Assembly: GCA_015680685.1 (NCBI GenBank)
Contig: MNCI01004721.1
Location: 3,712 to 57,785, forward strand
DNA from: Gnetum montanum
Lineage: Eukaryota; Streptophyta; Gnetopsida; Gnetales; Gnetaceae
Direction of reading: 5' to 3'
Length of the DNA: 54,074 nucleotides
Part shown: one piece after another, positions 33,430-45,595 of the stretch
Layout of the letters: every line of letters starts with the position of its first letter
How positions within the stretch are numbered: position 1 is the stretch's first letter
The notes under the pieces: generated by a model
Seen by the model: only the letters and a program-made list of their open reading frames with translations
What the model was told of the DNA's origin: nothing
Databases searched by the model: none
Position numbers and translations under genes: made by a program

Positions 33430-34509
33430 GTAGAGTAGCATTCTTACCTATCTCCTCACCCAACAAACACTACAAGAGTTAAACCTTAAGAAGAAACAAC
33501 AGTTTCTTCACTGAGCCAAGTACTTTATGGAGAGCAATGGGAAACTTTACAAAGTGTGTCCCAATGGCTTGGTTTGATGGTGTGTTCCCGATATAGATCA
33601 ATTGCAAGTTCTCCAAGACCCTCATGAGGGTCCTTGTTGGGGTCATTATGCTAGGAGACAAATGGCCATCAAGATCCTGCTTCTAGGATATTATTGGCCT
33701 ACATTATTTCAGGATGCCCATCATTTCATCCAATCTTGCCAACACTATCAATGTGATGGGGGAATGACTCCTAGAATGGAGAGTCCGCAACAATGGATTT
33801 AACCATTAGAACCCTTTGACATTCAAGGAATTGATTTTATGGGGCTGATTACACCAATGTCTAATGGAAAATATTATATTATTTTTTTCATTGATTACCT
33901 AACAAAATGGGCCGAAGTAGCTATTGTTAAAGATTGTACATCATCTACAGCTGCACGATTTTTTCAACAACAAATCATAAATAGGTTTGGTGTGTTACGT
34001 GCACTTATTTTAAACAATGGTACACACTTCATACATGCAACGTTTTGGAAATTAATGCAATGATTAGGGGTTGAGCATAAATTGACTACACCATACCACC
34101 CCCAAGCAAATAGTCAAGCAGAAGTCACCAACAGGGAGATTACGAAGATATTGATAAGAACCATTAACAAGTTTAGGCGAGATTGGAGCACTAAACTAAA
34201 CGATGCTCTTTGGGCATACCACTCCACATGGAAACTCACTATAGGATACTCTCCCTATGAGTTAGTATACGATAAATTACCAATGCTTCCCATTCAAACT
34301 GAGTTCTATACACTATCCACGGCATGTGAGCTCAACCTTGACCTTGATCTAGCACAGAAACAACGGTTAGTAACCCTTAACTTGCTAGATGAAAATTGAT
34401 TAGCTGCCCTGTCATCTAACGAATTACACTAGACCTTCAATAAACAACATCATGACCTAAGAATTAGGAAAGTTAAATATCAACTAGGAGATAAGGTTCT
34501 CTATTGGAA
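33430..34509 (+). pseudogene. Integrase of element 2 (broken, ends at a gap)
   Basis: Integrase inserts the DNA copy into the chromosome. The N-terminal zinc-binding region (about 33600-33775) keeps the two His (PHEGPCWGHYARRQ) but the Cys pair is damaged: CQHYQCDGG where element 3 has EHYQRDGG and relatives have C-x2-C. The core starts with GIDFMGLITPMSNGKYYIIF (first Asp, 33829-33840). The second catalytic position is Asn (LNNGTHF at about 34012-34032; element 3 has YDNG). The Glu is present in PYHPQANSQAEVTNREI (about 34094-34144). The C-terminal part ends at LGDKVLYWK, where the gap begins at 34510. Stops are at 34061 and 34397. Confidence 0.87.
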
Positions 34510-34606
34510 NNNNNNNNNNNNNNNNNNNNNNNNNNNNNNNNNNNNNNNNNNNNNNNNNNNNNNNNNNNNNNNNNNNNNNNNNNNNNNNNNNNNNNNNNNN
34601 NNNNNN
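34510..34606. other. Assembly gap (97 N)
   Basis: Unknown bases inside element 2, at the integrase C-terminus. The corresponding interval in element 3 is about 238 nt. Confidence 0.99.
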
Positions 34607-36526
34607 AGTCATGGGGGAGATGGCCACCTATGTTAACTATTCTAGGCCCTTAGTTCTTTTTAAATTTTTGTTTTACACATTTTTTATTTTACACATTCCT
34701 TCAACTTTTCTTTTCTTTTTTACACCATCATTCATTTTTACTATTTCTTTGTTTGCTTGATTTACTTTTATTTGTCATCTAATAAGTGCTCATGATGGTG
34801 GATTGAATTATATCATATTGATTGCTAATGTTTGGTTTTTACCTTTGAATTATGATGTTGATATTAAGGTATGGTTCTTTTGGTAAAATAGGCAATGAGT
34901 CCACACCGTCCAATCATCCATACAACTCTATGCTCTCCTTTGGCTTGGAACTGTATAGTCCTCTTTTTCTAAGTAAACTTGTTAATGAATTGGTGGTTGG
35001 GTATTCTTCAAACCATGGAAAGATTCAAAAGATGAAAAGGGTGATTTGATGTATTGGTGCTGACCATTCTCTTGGGTTCTTGGATGCTTTTTCTTTGGTT
35101 TTCTGCCATTCTGACATTGTTCAAATATTAGGAAGCTGAGTGAATAAAAATAAGTCTTTGCATGGTGTGGTTCTCATGCATAAACATCAAAGAAAAAGAG
35201 AAAAATGTGAGAATTCAAAGCACACCCCTTACACATAATAAAGCAAAATGGGCTACAAGTGCTAGATAAGGCACTAGAAAGACATGTTACCCATGCCTAA
35301 AGGTTTTCTCTAACTAAGGCCCTTTCTTGCTTCCTACTTCTCCATCTCACCCTCCTTGGAATGGTGGTCACTCTTTGTGAAAGCATTCTTGTTGCCTCAG
35401 GAGGATGGATTGGCCAAGTGTATTGATGCAAGGTCACTGAATGTGGTTGGTTTGAGTCTGGATTTGGGATGAGTTCTACTCAGTTATCTTAACCATGAAA
35501 TACACAAGGGGCTTTACACAACCTTGTTCTTGGGATTCCATTCCATTCTCTCCTCTCCATCTTTCTTTTCATTTTCCACCTCATTGCCAATTTTATCATT
35601 AGTCCATTCTAGGTTGATGCATTGTTTTTCTTTGGTGAATTCTTATGGGTAAGTTTTTAACTCTTGCTTCCAAATGACATTCCTAAAGCCTACGGACTAT
35701 TTGGTTTGTGGGTTTGTCAGGGCATAAAGGGCATGAGCCTACTTTGGGGAGGATCTACTGGCATTTCTTTTTGGTGCAATTGTTAACTTCTTTCCCTTAA
35801 ACATTTTCTGTAATCAATCATTTCTTGTTTCATCCCCATCTATGACATCCATTTTATTGGCGTTGTCATTGATATTTTTCATCTTTCTTGTTCCTAATGT
35901 TTTTCCATTTTATAACTATCGGAGGTTCACTCTTAGTCGTGGGGGCCCTGGCACAAATTTTTAAATTTTCTTTCCATTTTACTAGTTGCCTAACCCCTAC
36001 ACCTTGGGTAGTTGCGAGTGATAAATCTCCAAACCAATTTCTGCCATAACCACAACTCAACCAATGCATTTCATATTGATGCAAGGTATCAACTTCATTG
36101 TATATTATCTATCTTTTCTCATTTGTGACTATGTTGTGTGTGAAGATGGTGGTCATACAAACAATGGACTAGGCTTGGAGAAAGCACTCAGGATGGACCG
36201 AAACTAGAGCATTTACAAAAGCAGAAAGTTTAGTGGAATGGCTATGGATAAACAATGGAAGGCGTAATCTCGGCATTGGTGAAAACACGCTCCATCTTCT
36301 TTCTCTCTCTCTTTTTCTCTTCAAGCTAGCAAATAAAGGCTTGGATGTCATTTATGTATGAGTGTTCATCACAATGTTCATGAACACTAATGTTGCAATA
36401 TGCTTATTGATCCATTCACTAGGCACATTGAGCTTGTCATCCCATTCCACCGTCAGTTGTCAATTAGTCAATAATCCCATACCTTCCCAATATTTTGTAA
36501 GGAACTCAAGGAAAATTTTTCATTCA
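34607..36526 (+). other. 3' noncoding tract of element 2
   Basis: Same layout as in element 1: GTCATGGGGG at 34608-34617, GTCGTGGGGG at 35936-35945, the TTTTTGTTTTACACATT block near 34662-34681, and a short conserved frame at 34852-35049 (MMLILRYGSFGKIGNESTP). A polypyrimidine-AAG lies at about 36294-36325, and CCCAATATTTTGTAAGGAAC ends near 36506. No env-like protein can be read. Confidence 0.7.
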
Positions 36527-36538
36527 ATCGTGGGGGTA
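36527..36538 (+). other. Polypurine tract of element 2
   Basis: ATCGTGGGGGTA directly before the 3' LTR start TGATGAGAGC at 36539. Confidence 0.75.
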
Positions 36539-36745
36539 TGATGAGAGCAGTTACTCTAGTAGTTATTATAGTTATTAGAGTGGTTACTCTAGTGGTTACT
36601 CTAGCAGTTACTCTAATTATTAGAGTGGTTACTCTAGCAGTTACTCTAGTAGTTATTCTAATTATTAGAGTGGTTACTCTAGCGGTTACTTTCGCAGTTA
36701 TTCTAATTATTAGAGCAGTTACTCTAATTATTAGAGTAGTTGCTC
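36539..36745 (+). promoter_or_regulatory. U3 palindromic tandem array of element 2, 3' LTR
   Basis: Same ACTCTAATTATTAGAGT-type repeats as in the 5' LTR but in a different arrangement of GTTACTCTAG submotifs, so the array has been remodelled since insertion or during replication. Confidence 0.65.
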
Positions 36746-37485
36746 CCAAGCCTATAAATACAGTGCCCAGGCACATCATTGGGAAAAAAGTCTTTTAGCA
36801 ATCAAGTAGCGAAACTCTTGTAGGAGGAGGTCTAAGTGTGGATGGATCTTTATTCGAGCATTATGTACCTGAGCACACCTTGTGTACGGAAATAAAGATG
36901 AGCTCTTTGATTCATCCTTACAGCACTTGAGATTTGTTTTCTTACGCATTTCTTTTATTTTATTTTCTTATGCATTTATTTTATTTTATTTTATTTTATG
37001 CACTTTACATTTCTATTATTAGCATAGCAATTCATTTTGATCAATTAAGAAAATCGTTAAATTACATAAGCACAACCACTTCGAGCATGCATGTAATGCT
37101 TGGTAACCTAGTAATGATTAGCATTTGGTAATCCTAGCAGTGCTACACTGGTTCAGGACGTGTACAACAAGTGGGAATGGATGTTGGTGTTAGGATTAGT
37201 TAGAACTTAGTTAATGAATAATTAAGTTAAATTAGTCACTTAGTTACCTCTCTCCTTCCCTACTAACATAGGACATAAATACATAAAAGCTATAAAAATC
37301 ATATACCTCAAGCTTACTTAACCATACAATTGTGACATATAGGTAAGCTTGGGAAGATAAAAATCAACCAACCCATCCTTCTTCTACAAAGGTGCATAAG
37401 CACTTAGTCCTTGGAATTCAACCAGATCATGCGTGAAACACCCGTATTCATATGGTTGAGTGTAGGGGTACCTCGCCACTCATCA
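36539..37485 (+). repeat. 3' LTR of element 2
   Basis: 947 bp, TGATGAGAG to CTCATCA. TATAAATA lies at 36753-36760. The AATAAA inverted repeat is intact (36846-36854 with 36891-36899). A T-rich TTTATTTTA run lies in U5 at about 36948-36998. Confidence 0.88.
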
Positions 37486-37490
37486 ATCAA
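37486..37490. repeat. Right target site duplication of element 2
   Basis: ATCAA, the partner of 27488-27492 with one change. Confidence 0.65.
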
Positions 37491-37538
37491 GATCTATCAT
37501 TTCAAGGTATGTGCCATGATTGTTGAGGATGTTATTAA

Positions 37539-37688
37539 TGAGGCTATTACCAAGACCCACCCATTAGAGACTTGCTTAGGTCACTACAATAATCTAATGT
37601 TAGTAGTGAGGCTATTACCAAAGCTCATCCATTGAAGACTCACTTAGTTTATTTGAATAATTTAATATTCATAGTGAGGTTATTATAA
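37539..37688 (+). repeat. 68-bp tandem repeat, two units and a partial third
   Basis: Units start with TGAGGCTATTACCAA at 37539 and 37607, and with TGAGGTTATTA at 37675. The 68-bp period is not a multiple of three, so a repeated protein is unlikely. The array begins about 50 bp after element 2. Confidence 0.7.
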
Positions 37689-40600
37689 GATGTTAATATA
37701 TTTTTGGTAGTGAGAGTTAACTAAGACCTATCCTTTAGAGATATTTTGATCAAATATAAATTATTTGAATTTTGGATAATTTGTGCAAATTTTATACTCT
37801 AAAATATTGTTGAATGTTTAATTAAAAAGCTATATTCGACCTCTATTCTTAAACTTTTAGCCCAAAATTTTATATGCTCCATGAATATGGAAATAAAATA
37901 ACCTTTCTTATTTAAGGGATCTTAATTCCTCCTGCATTTTAATGTAGAGAGCCAAGAGTATCTAGGGAAACACCAAGACAAAGACATGGGATGATAGGTG
38001 GCCTAGTTCTGTTGAAGATGGACTTTTGAGATTCATCCCATAATTTTTATTAACTATGTATTATTTATGAAACAGAAACGTATACAAATTTTCAATATAG
38101 AAGCCATGTACCTATTTTTATGAACAAATAATTATGTAAGCTAGTTATAGAATTTTTGTCTTTGCCATCTTGTTTTAGATATCACAAGGATCATTTTTCA
38201 TCCTGACATGTGCTATGTGTTTCAAAAATAATAATATTATTTTATTACATATTATTATTTTAATTATTTTATTAATACATTTTAAATGTGAATAACTTTG
38301 TTTTTAGAAGTATAATTAAGATAAACATGTCATTGGAATTGTTTTCCCATGTACTTTCTAGTTATATAATTATTTTTGCTAGTAATAAGGAATTTTGTTA
38401 CGTGATGTTATAGTACTTTCATTATGCCTCTAATAGATTATTTGTATTCATTAAATGATTAATTTTTGAATTAGTTGGATCAAAGCTAAATCCAAATCCT
38501 TGGGGCTTTTTAGCACTTCTATTAGTTATTAATAGGATTCTTTGATAATTATTAAGGGTGTTACATCTTTGACTTCTATGGTTAACTTTCCATGCACAAA
38601 CAATATCAATGACTATGAAGCTTTGATATGTGACTTAATCTTAGTTATACATCATAATATTTAAATTATGATTATCCATGGTGATTCATTGTTTGTTATT
38701 GAAATTGAAACTTAAATTTTTTACTTACATCCCTTGAGATCCCTTTGATTTATTAGAATAATTTCAAAATATTTTTATGATTTTTTTAAATTTATTACTC
38801 AATTCTTGTTATTAACCAAGTCAATGTTTATTATAGTATAAAGTAGAACATTTAATATCTCTTATTGAATTAGCCTATGAACTTATTTTTAACTTTGAGA
38901 TATTTCAATTATTACATGTTTCTCATTATGAAAATACACTTATAGATGCTTTGGTTTCTTTTGTTATATTCATTCATCCTCACATTTTACAAGATACCCC
39001 ACTAATGTGGTGATGTAACTATCCTATTACTTGGTATCTACTAACATGCATACATTAGATTTCTAAAAAATCATCAATATGATGATATTTTACATTATCT
39101 TCGTATTGGTGAGATCCCCCAAACACTTATCTCTTACTCATGAGGATGTCTAACATATATGAGAATGCTAAGATAGCCTTAGATCAAGTAAATTTAAGAG
39201 ACTATGGATCATCTAGGATCGCATTCCTTAGTTGGTTGTACAATATCATTAAGTTATCAATGACTTACTATCAATAACTAGTGAGTAGTTCATAGCACTC
39301 AATCATATAAATTTATAACTACAAACAAGAGACATAATCAAATTTCATCCCAGGGATTAGAAGGGAATGTTTGTTACAATATAATGCAATCATAGATCAA
39401 TGTCATTCCAACCCCACTTGTAGTTATCACAAAAGTATTGTTAAGTATGGTAAAGGCATATAACCAATTACTAATAAACTCCATTTGTAAGTACTATAAA
39501 ATATGATGAAAATGAGATTTAACATTAATTAACTATTATTACAATGAAAATAAAGCACTAGATATGATGAGTATTTGCTCCATCAACCTATCATCACACT
39601 TTTGGGTTATATGTACTAATAAATGGATAAAGAAAATATAGTTAAAATGTTGTAATTTAAAGAAAATCAATTTTGATATTTATTTCCAATCATAGGTACA
39701 TCCAAGCATAACCACTCAAATAAAAATTCTAGCAATAGATACCACATACATATTGCAAGCACTACCTGCTAACTATAATTAAAGAAAACAAACTAACAGT
39801 GTCCCTCTACAATTAATAAAAATTAATGATTTTCAAATTTTTGCATCACATATATATAGGAAAATATTATCATTTTGTGTATGCAATTTTGAAAATGTAT
39901 ACACTTATTCATTATTCATATACCATGATGCATTCACATGCCCTCTTGTAAAAGCTTTTCATCTCATGAATCCCAAAACAAGACCTATGTTAATACTTAT
40001 TTAGGACATGTTAGAACTAACATCTTTCAAACTTAACTCCATCACCTACCATGTCTATGAATGATCATAATCTTATCAAATCTTATAATATTTGTCAAAG
40101 AAATTCAACTCTAATTTATGCTCAATCTAACTAACTTCATAATTCTCAAACCCTTTTTCTTATTAGTGTTATCAAACCTCTTTCTTCATCTATGCATCAA
40201 CTCATTCATATTACAACTAAGAATTTCATTAAATCTCATTTATCAATTTTTACTTGAACACATTATTTTTTGATTTAGTATCCCTTTGTAGATAGTTAAT
40301 AATAATGTCTCAGTTCAAAAGCACTAATATATCTAACTTTTTTGTTCTTTATTAAATAATGTAGCCTTTCTCTTCACCTTATTACCCACCATCTAATGAA
40401 GAATTAGAATCCATAGTTAAAACACTTGTTTACTTTAATCAAATCATGGTGGGGAAAATTCAATGAAATTAGAATCCTAAGTATTCCTATGTGGAGATTA
40501 TGTCTTGTTGGTGCTCCAAAGTTTGCTTCCCTTCTAGAATAGGAGCTAGAGTGAATATGGAGATCCTTACAAGTTCTATACTATCATAAATGTTACCATA

Positions 40601-43600
40601 GAACTACATGGCTCTAATTCCTTTTTGAACCTTGCTACAAGGATATGTAGACTTATTGGGGAATCCTTGCCTCCCTAGCTCAAGGAACTACCCTTTTCTT
40701 CAAAGTGGGACTTAGAGCTAAATGCATTATAGTAGGAACATGTCTTTATCTCTCTTAAGGAAATGGTGCTATCTATGTATGTTAGCATTCTTTTTTGGTC
40801 ATACATGTATGCACGTCTTGTTGGTCTTGTACCTTAGATGATTACTAAACACATACTTATTACACTTCTAAGCTTTAGATTCATGGATTATGTGTACTTA
40901 TGTTGTGTTTTTAGGTGCTATGATCATTGATAAGTAGTCCATCTTGGGTCTACTTTGGAAGAGTTGGCTACTTCTAAACTCAAAGGTGGTACTAAGTGGT
41001 GCTTCTCTACAGTAGTGTCATTACATCTAGTACACACATACTTTATCATACCACCTACAAAATTACCACTAATCAAATTTATTCAACTTAACATATAAAT
41101 TAGAAGACTTTCTATTAATTGAGCTACAAACAAATTCTATTTACACCACTCTATATATATGCATTTCAAAAGAAACCAGTTGTTAGCTATGTTGTATTAA
41201 GTTACATATACTTAAAGAAAAATGTAGAGAGACAGCTTGGCCTACTTCTAACCATCAACAAACTCATCAACATCATCATGTTAAACATATTCATATCATG
41301 AATATTAGTGAAAACTATTTTATACTCTCATACCAAACATCATAGAAAAGAAATTCTCCTTGAGTTGGTAGGAATCTTTCCTACTAACTCATTCTTTGGA
41401 AAATGGTGAATATTGTATAACTAGTCTACAAGGAAATCAATTTCTAAAACCCAATAATCATGTTTATTTCAAGCACTATTATATGTGATTCTACTTCTCA
41501 TCTATGTGTTTTTATTAAAAGAAAAAGAAATTTCTCTATCCTACTTTTCCCTATTTTCTTATTCTTTCTTTTCCTTTTTCTTTATTGCTTCTTCGACATA
41601 AATCTCTCTTCTTTATAATTTTCTTCTATTTAATCTCTCTTTCTCTTCTTTTCCTACCCTTCTTTCATTTCTTCCATTCATTTCTCTATTTAACATGTTC
41701 TTAACACATTTCAATGAAATTCGAGTAATTTTCCTTCTCAATTGAGGATGGGATGATCATACTACTTTCTCTAGTAAGGATGTGTTAAATATTGAGTTGG
41801 AAAAAGTGCAACAAATTTTATTCTATTAGTTATTTAGTGGAAAAAGAAGACTTATTTTATTATATTAGATTTTGTAGTGCCTCCATTATATGCCATAGTA
41901 CCTATTATTCATTAACTGGCAATGTTCCAAGTTCCTTTTCCTTTATTTCTTTCTTTGACTCTTTTTCTCTTGATTTTTACTTCTTTCTTCTCTTTTTTAT
42001 TCTCCACTTTTCATGTCACCTCTTCTATATTTCCATTTCTCTATATTTTTTTCAAACATATTCATGGTGAGGACTAAGTGATCTTCCTCCTCCAATGAAG
42101 GTGTGATGAGTGTTTTGCTACCTCCAATGAGGGTCTCTTAAGTTTTGAGTGGGATAAGATGCAATATTTCATTATTTTTTGACTGTAGAATTTAGTCATG
42201 CTACCTCCTCTACAAATCTCCCCCCTTACAACATAGCACCTATCATTAATGTATTAGTAATTTTTCAACCTATCTTTCCTTTTTCCACATCTTTTATATG
42301 TCAATTTACTATTATTATGCCTTTACAATTTATTCTTCATCAACTCCAGTACTTCTTGGTGCATACACCTTGAGCATTCAACACAATCCACTAGAGGAAG
42401 GAATGTTTTACTTTATTTTTTATTCCTTTGGATAGCTAGATGGAGCCTGACATGTTAAGGCAACTTGCTTTCTTCTTCCTCATTCCTCAAAGGACTTTTT
42501 TCAACATCATCTCTAAAAGTAATGTTAAGTATCAACAACAATTTCTATCTTAGTTTTATCCTTCATCAATTTTTGTAGCCTATCTTAAATAATCAATGCC
42601 AAAATCTACAATCTATATTGGCTTTTGCATCAACTTTTCCATTAGTTTTCAACTTGACATCAAACTTAATATTACCATACTTTTTATAGTTTTCAAGAGT
42701 AGTGGAAATATTATTTACTAGTTTATTAGCATTTTCATCATTTAAATCATCTTTAACCTTAAAATATCTCAAGTTTTTTCGCATTTCATTCTTTGAGCTT
42801 GAAAATCTTAGAAATCAATATGAAAAACCCTTAGAAATGTTCATTTCTAACATTGGCTTTCTCATTCAATTTCTTGCCTTAACATCAATTTTACTCTTAG
42901 CCTTAATTTTGACCTTATTCTCTCTATATTTGGATACCAACATTAAGACACATAAAAATCTTAAACAACACCATCAATTTCTACTAGTTGTCTTAATAAC
43001 TGCAAATTTAATCCTTCCTTACCATCACCTCCGTAGCAACACTATACTCATTTCTTACAATTATTCAAGTGTAATATATTGTTTTCACTTCCTTTTTTAA
43101 GGGGGTATATGTTCTATTCTACTATGGAATGTATTTTTGTTAAATTGGCCACTAAAATTCAAGCATACCCTAGCTTAGGAAGTTAGTAATGGAGGGGCTT
43201 CACTTGATCTTGTCATTGATAAATAGCTACTACTAATCAACTCTTTTCAACATATCAATTTACTGAAAAGCCTTGAGTGTATATTATAAAGGTTATGTAA
43301 TCTTGAATCAAGTTACAAGTTATTTGGCTATTGCCTAAGGTCTAATCATAACAAAAAATATTGATTGAAAAGCATTGATCGATTGAAAAAGGAATTGATG
43401 ATTGGAATCAATAGTTTCAATACAATATGGTTATCAATGTAGTAAGCAAAAGAAAACTCAAGGTGCGATATGGTCAAATGCAAAGGCAAATCAAAGGGTA
43501 ACAAACAATGAGTCAAACATCAATTGGCTGTAACCTATGCATCTTTAATGATGCATCCATGGAACTCATCCAAAGACTTGTTCCTAGACTCATCCAAAGG

Positions 43601-43816
43601 ACCTTTCCTTGGATAAATCATCCACATGTATCCATACCTCCCCTAATCTAGCTAATTAGGCCAAGCCTAACCATCTTGTCCTATAATTCTTAATTGATGG
43701 TTGTGACTATAAGAGCATCCACTATAAGGATACTCCACTATTACCAAACTCATAAGTAGAGACAAGTGTTAAAACCACAATGTCTATTTCAAGAGGACAC
43801 TCTTCTAAGAGATAAT
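37689..43816. other. Non-genic AT-rich DNA
   Basis: No coding region, tRNA or rRNA recognised. Pyrimidine-rich low-complexity DNA at about 41520-41700 and 41930-42060 gives Ser/Phe-rich chance frames. A 63-codon minus-strand open stretch at 42593-42784 (Asn/Lys-rich) has no known domain. Confidence 0.5.
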
Positions 43817-44744
43817 GGCTAACATAATTATTTAACAAAATTTTGAATGATAGAGAAATGCCCAATAATTGAAGAAAAATCTTTGTTGTTGTGATTTACA
43901 AAACTAAAGAAGATGTATAGAATTGTGCAAACTATAGAGTGATCAAGCTAACAAGCCATACTATGAAGCTTTCGGATAGAGTCATAGAGTAGTGTCTTAC
44001 ACTTGAATCAATAGTATTAGAAATCAAATTTGGATTTCTGCCAAGAAGATCTACTATAGAGGCTATTTTTTAAATATGAAAACTAATGAAGAAATTCAAA
44101 AAACATAGAAAAAATCTACATTTGATCTTCAATGATTTGGAAAAAGCATATGACAAAGTGCTTAGAGATTTTATTTGTTGTGTTTTATGGAGGAAAAACA
44201 TCCCTAATAAATATATTCAAGTGATTCAAGACATGTATGAAAGAGCTTCCATTGAAATTAGAAAAACTTGTAAAATAACACTTGATTTTCCAATCATAGT
44301 AGGTCTACATTAAGGATTTGCACTTAGCCCATACTTATTTGTCATTATGATGGATGAATTAACAAAGGAAATACAAAATAAAATCCCTTGGTGTATGTTA
44401 TTTATAGATGATATTATGTTGGTGGATATAGCTTAAGAAAATATTACTACTAAAATGGAAAAGTGGAGACATGCTCTAAAATCAAAAGGCTTAAAAATTA
44501 GCAGAAGTATGAAAGAATATATACAATGCAATTTTAAGAACATCATAAACTATGGTGAAATAGAAGTGATAAATCAAGGCAGAAAAGTCCCTCACTATAA
44601 ACAATTTTGCTACCTAGGTTCAATCCTCCAATCAAATCATGAAATTAATAAAGATATGAGAAATAGAATTGAAGTAGGATGGCCAAAATGGAGACAGGCT
44701 AGCGATGTTCTATGTGATAAAAGAATACCAATCAAATTAAAGGG
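43817..44744 (+). pseudogene. RTE-type LINE reverse transcriptase, cut by element 3
   Basis: Non-LTR retrotransposon RT, readable in several frames. Blocks in order: WLT and NKILNDREMP (about 43817), YRVIKLTSHTMKL, KFGFLPRRSTIEAIF, LHLIFNDLEKAYDKVLRDF (about 44110-44170), [52 protein letters not shown] and ISRSMKEYIQCNF. Then come FCYLGSILQSNHEI and WRQASDVLCDKRIPIKLKG. The catalytic box is FIDD at about 44401-44412 (usual FADD). This order and wording are typical of plant RTE LINEs. The frame stops at KLKG exactly where element 3 inserted (44745). The rest should lie beyond element 3, outside the window. Confidence 0.85.
44740..44744. repeat. Left target site of element 3
   Basis: AAGGG, the five LINE bases next to the LTR edge. 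The second copy would lie past the window end. Confidence 0.5.
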
Positions 44745-45583
44745 TGATGAGCGAGGAGGCACCCCTACGCCCAACCATATGAATACAAGCGTTCACGTGC
44801 GATCTAGTCGAACTCCAAGGATTAAGTGCTTATGCATTTACATAGAACAAGGATGGGTTATGCAGTCATTATCTTCCTAAGCTTACTTATAAGGCATGAT
44901 TGTATGGTTAAGTAAACTTGAGTTATATGATTTTTATGTTTTTTATCTTTTCTATCTTAATCTCCTAAGTGTGTGCAATGAAAATATTTAATTAACTAAT
45001 GGATTTTTTTGTAACTTTAATATAAATCAAATCCTAACAGCAGCGTCTGTTCCCACTCTCCGGACACATCTTGAACCAGTGTAACACTACTGGGATTACC
45101 AAATGCTAGTCATTACTAGGTTACCAAGTGTTCCATGTATGCTCGAAGTGGTCATGTTGGGTGTGCTAATTCGTTGATAAGTAATAATTAATAATTCAAT
45201 AGAAATAACATCAATTAACTATTGAAAGCATCAAATAATAGTAAATAACATGAAATGCAATAATTAAGCTATTCTAAATGTTGCAAGGTTTGTCATAAAG
45301 TTCATCTCTATTTTTGGTCACAAGGTGTGCTCAAGTACACAATGCTCGAATAAAGATCCGTTTACTCTATGACTCCTACTGTGCACACTCAAAAATAATT
45401 CTAACTTTGGAATAGAAAACCTATAAGAGTTCAGCTAAGGGACTAAAAACTAATGCCAAACCAAGTGCCCCTATCTCTTATTTATAGGCAATGAGACAAG
45501 CTCCAACATCGCATGCCCGATATTGCTTTGGCACCTTTGATATCACAGATCCGATATCAAGGATCCAATATCAGGGCTCATCA
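44745..45583 (-). repeat. 3' LTR of element 3
   Basis: 839 bp, TGATGAGCG (44745) to GGGCTCATCA (45583) on the plus strand. In element sense the U3 has four or so GATATC-like motifs (45510-45575), TATAAATA at 45486-45479 (97 bp from the edge) and AATAAA on the plus strand at about 45349. The hairpin partner is eroded. Confidence 0.88.
45500..45583 (-). promoter_or_regulatory. U3 GATATC-type repeats of element 3
   Basis: GATATCACAGATCCGATATC, CAATATC and a CGATATTGC variant, all directly upstream of the TATA box in element sense. Same class as in element 1 and the solo LTRs. Confidence 0.55.
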
Positions 45584-45595
45584 TACCCTCATGAC
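45584..45595 (-). other. Polypurine tract of element 3
   Basis: In element sense GTCATGAGGGTA, ending at the LTR start. It is one base off the GTCATGGGGGTA of element 1. Confidence 0.65.

Larger units (their letters stand above)
27493..37485 (+). mobile_element. Element 2: near full-length Athila-like Ty3/gypsy element
   Basis: 9,993 bp including a 97-bp gap. Order: 5' LTR, tRNA-Asp PBS, gag, protease, RT, RNase H, integrase, 3' noncoding tract, PPT, 3' LTR. It is flanked by GTCAA (27488-27492) and ATCAA (37486-37490), a target duplication with one change. The frame moves from 1 (gag to linker) to 3 near 32196 and to 2 near 32910, with many stops, so it cannot encode working proteins. Its U3 repeats differ in sequence from those of all other copies here, while the rest of the element is closely related. 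Confidence 0.92.

Noticed and set aside
41520-42070. Ser/Phe/Leu-rich frame in pyrimidine-rich DNA
   Set aside because: Composition alone explains the frame: long T/C runs give Phe, Ser and Leu codons.
42593-42784. Asn/Lys-rich minus-strand frame with faint similarity to a block near 8180-8480
   Set aside because: The resemblance (DEN/DEL-AN-like runs) is too weak to separate from AT-rich composition bias.
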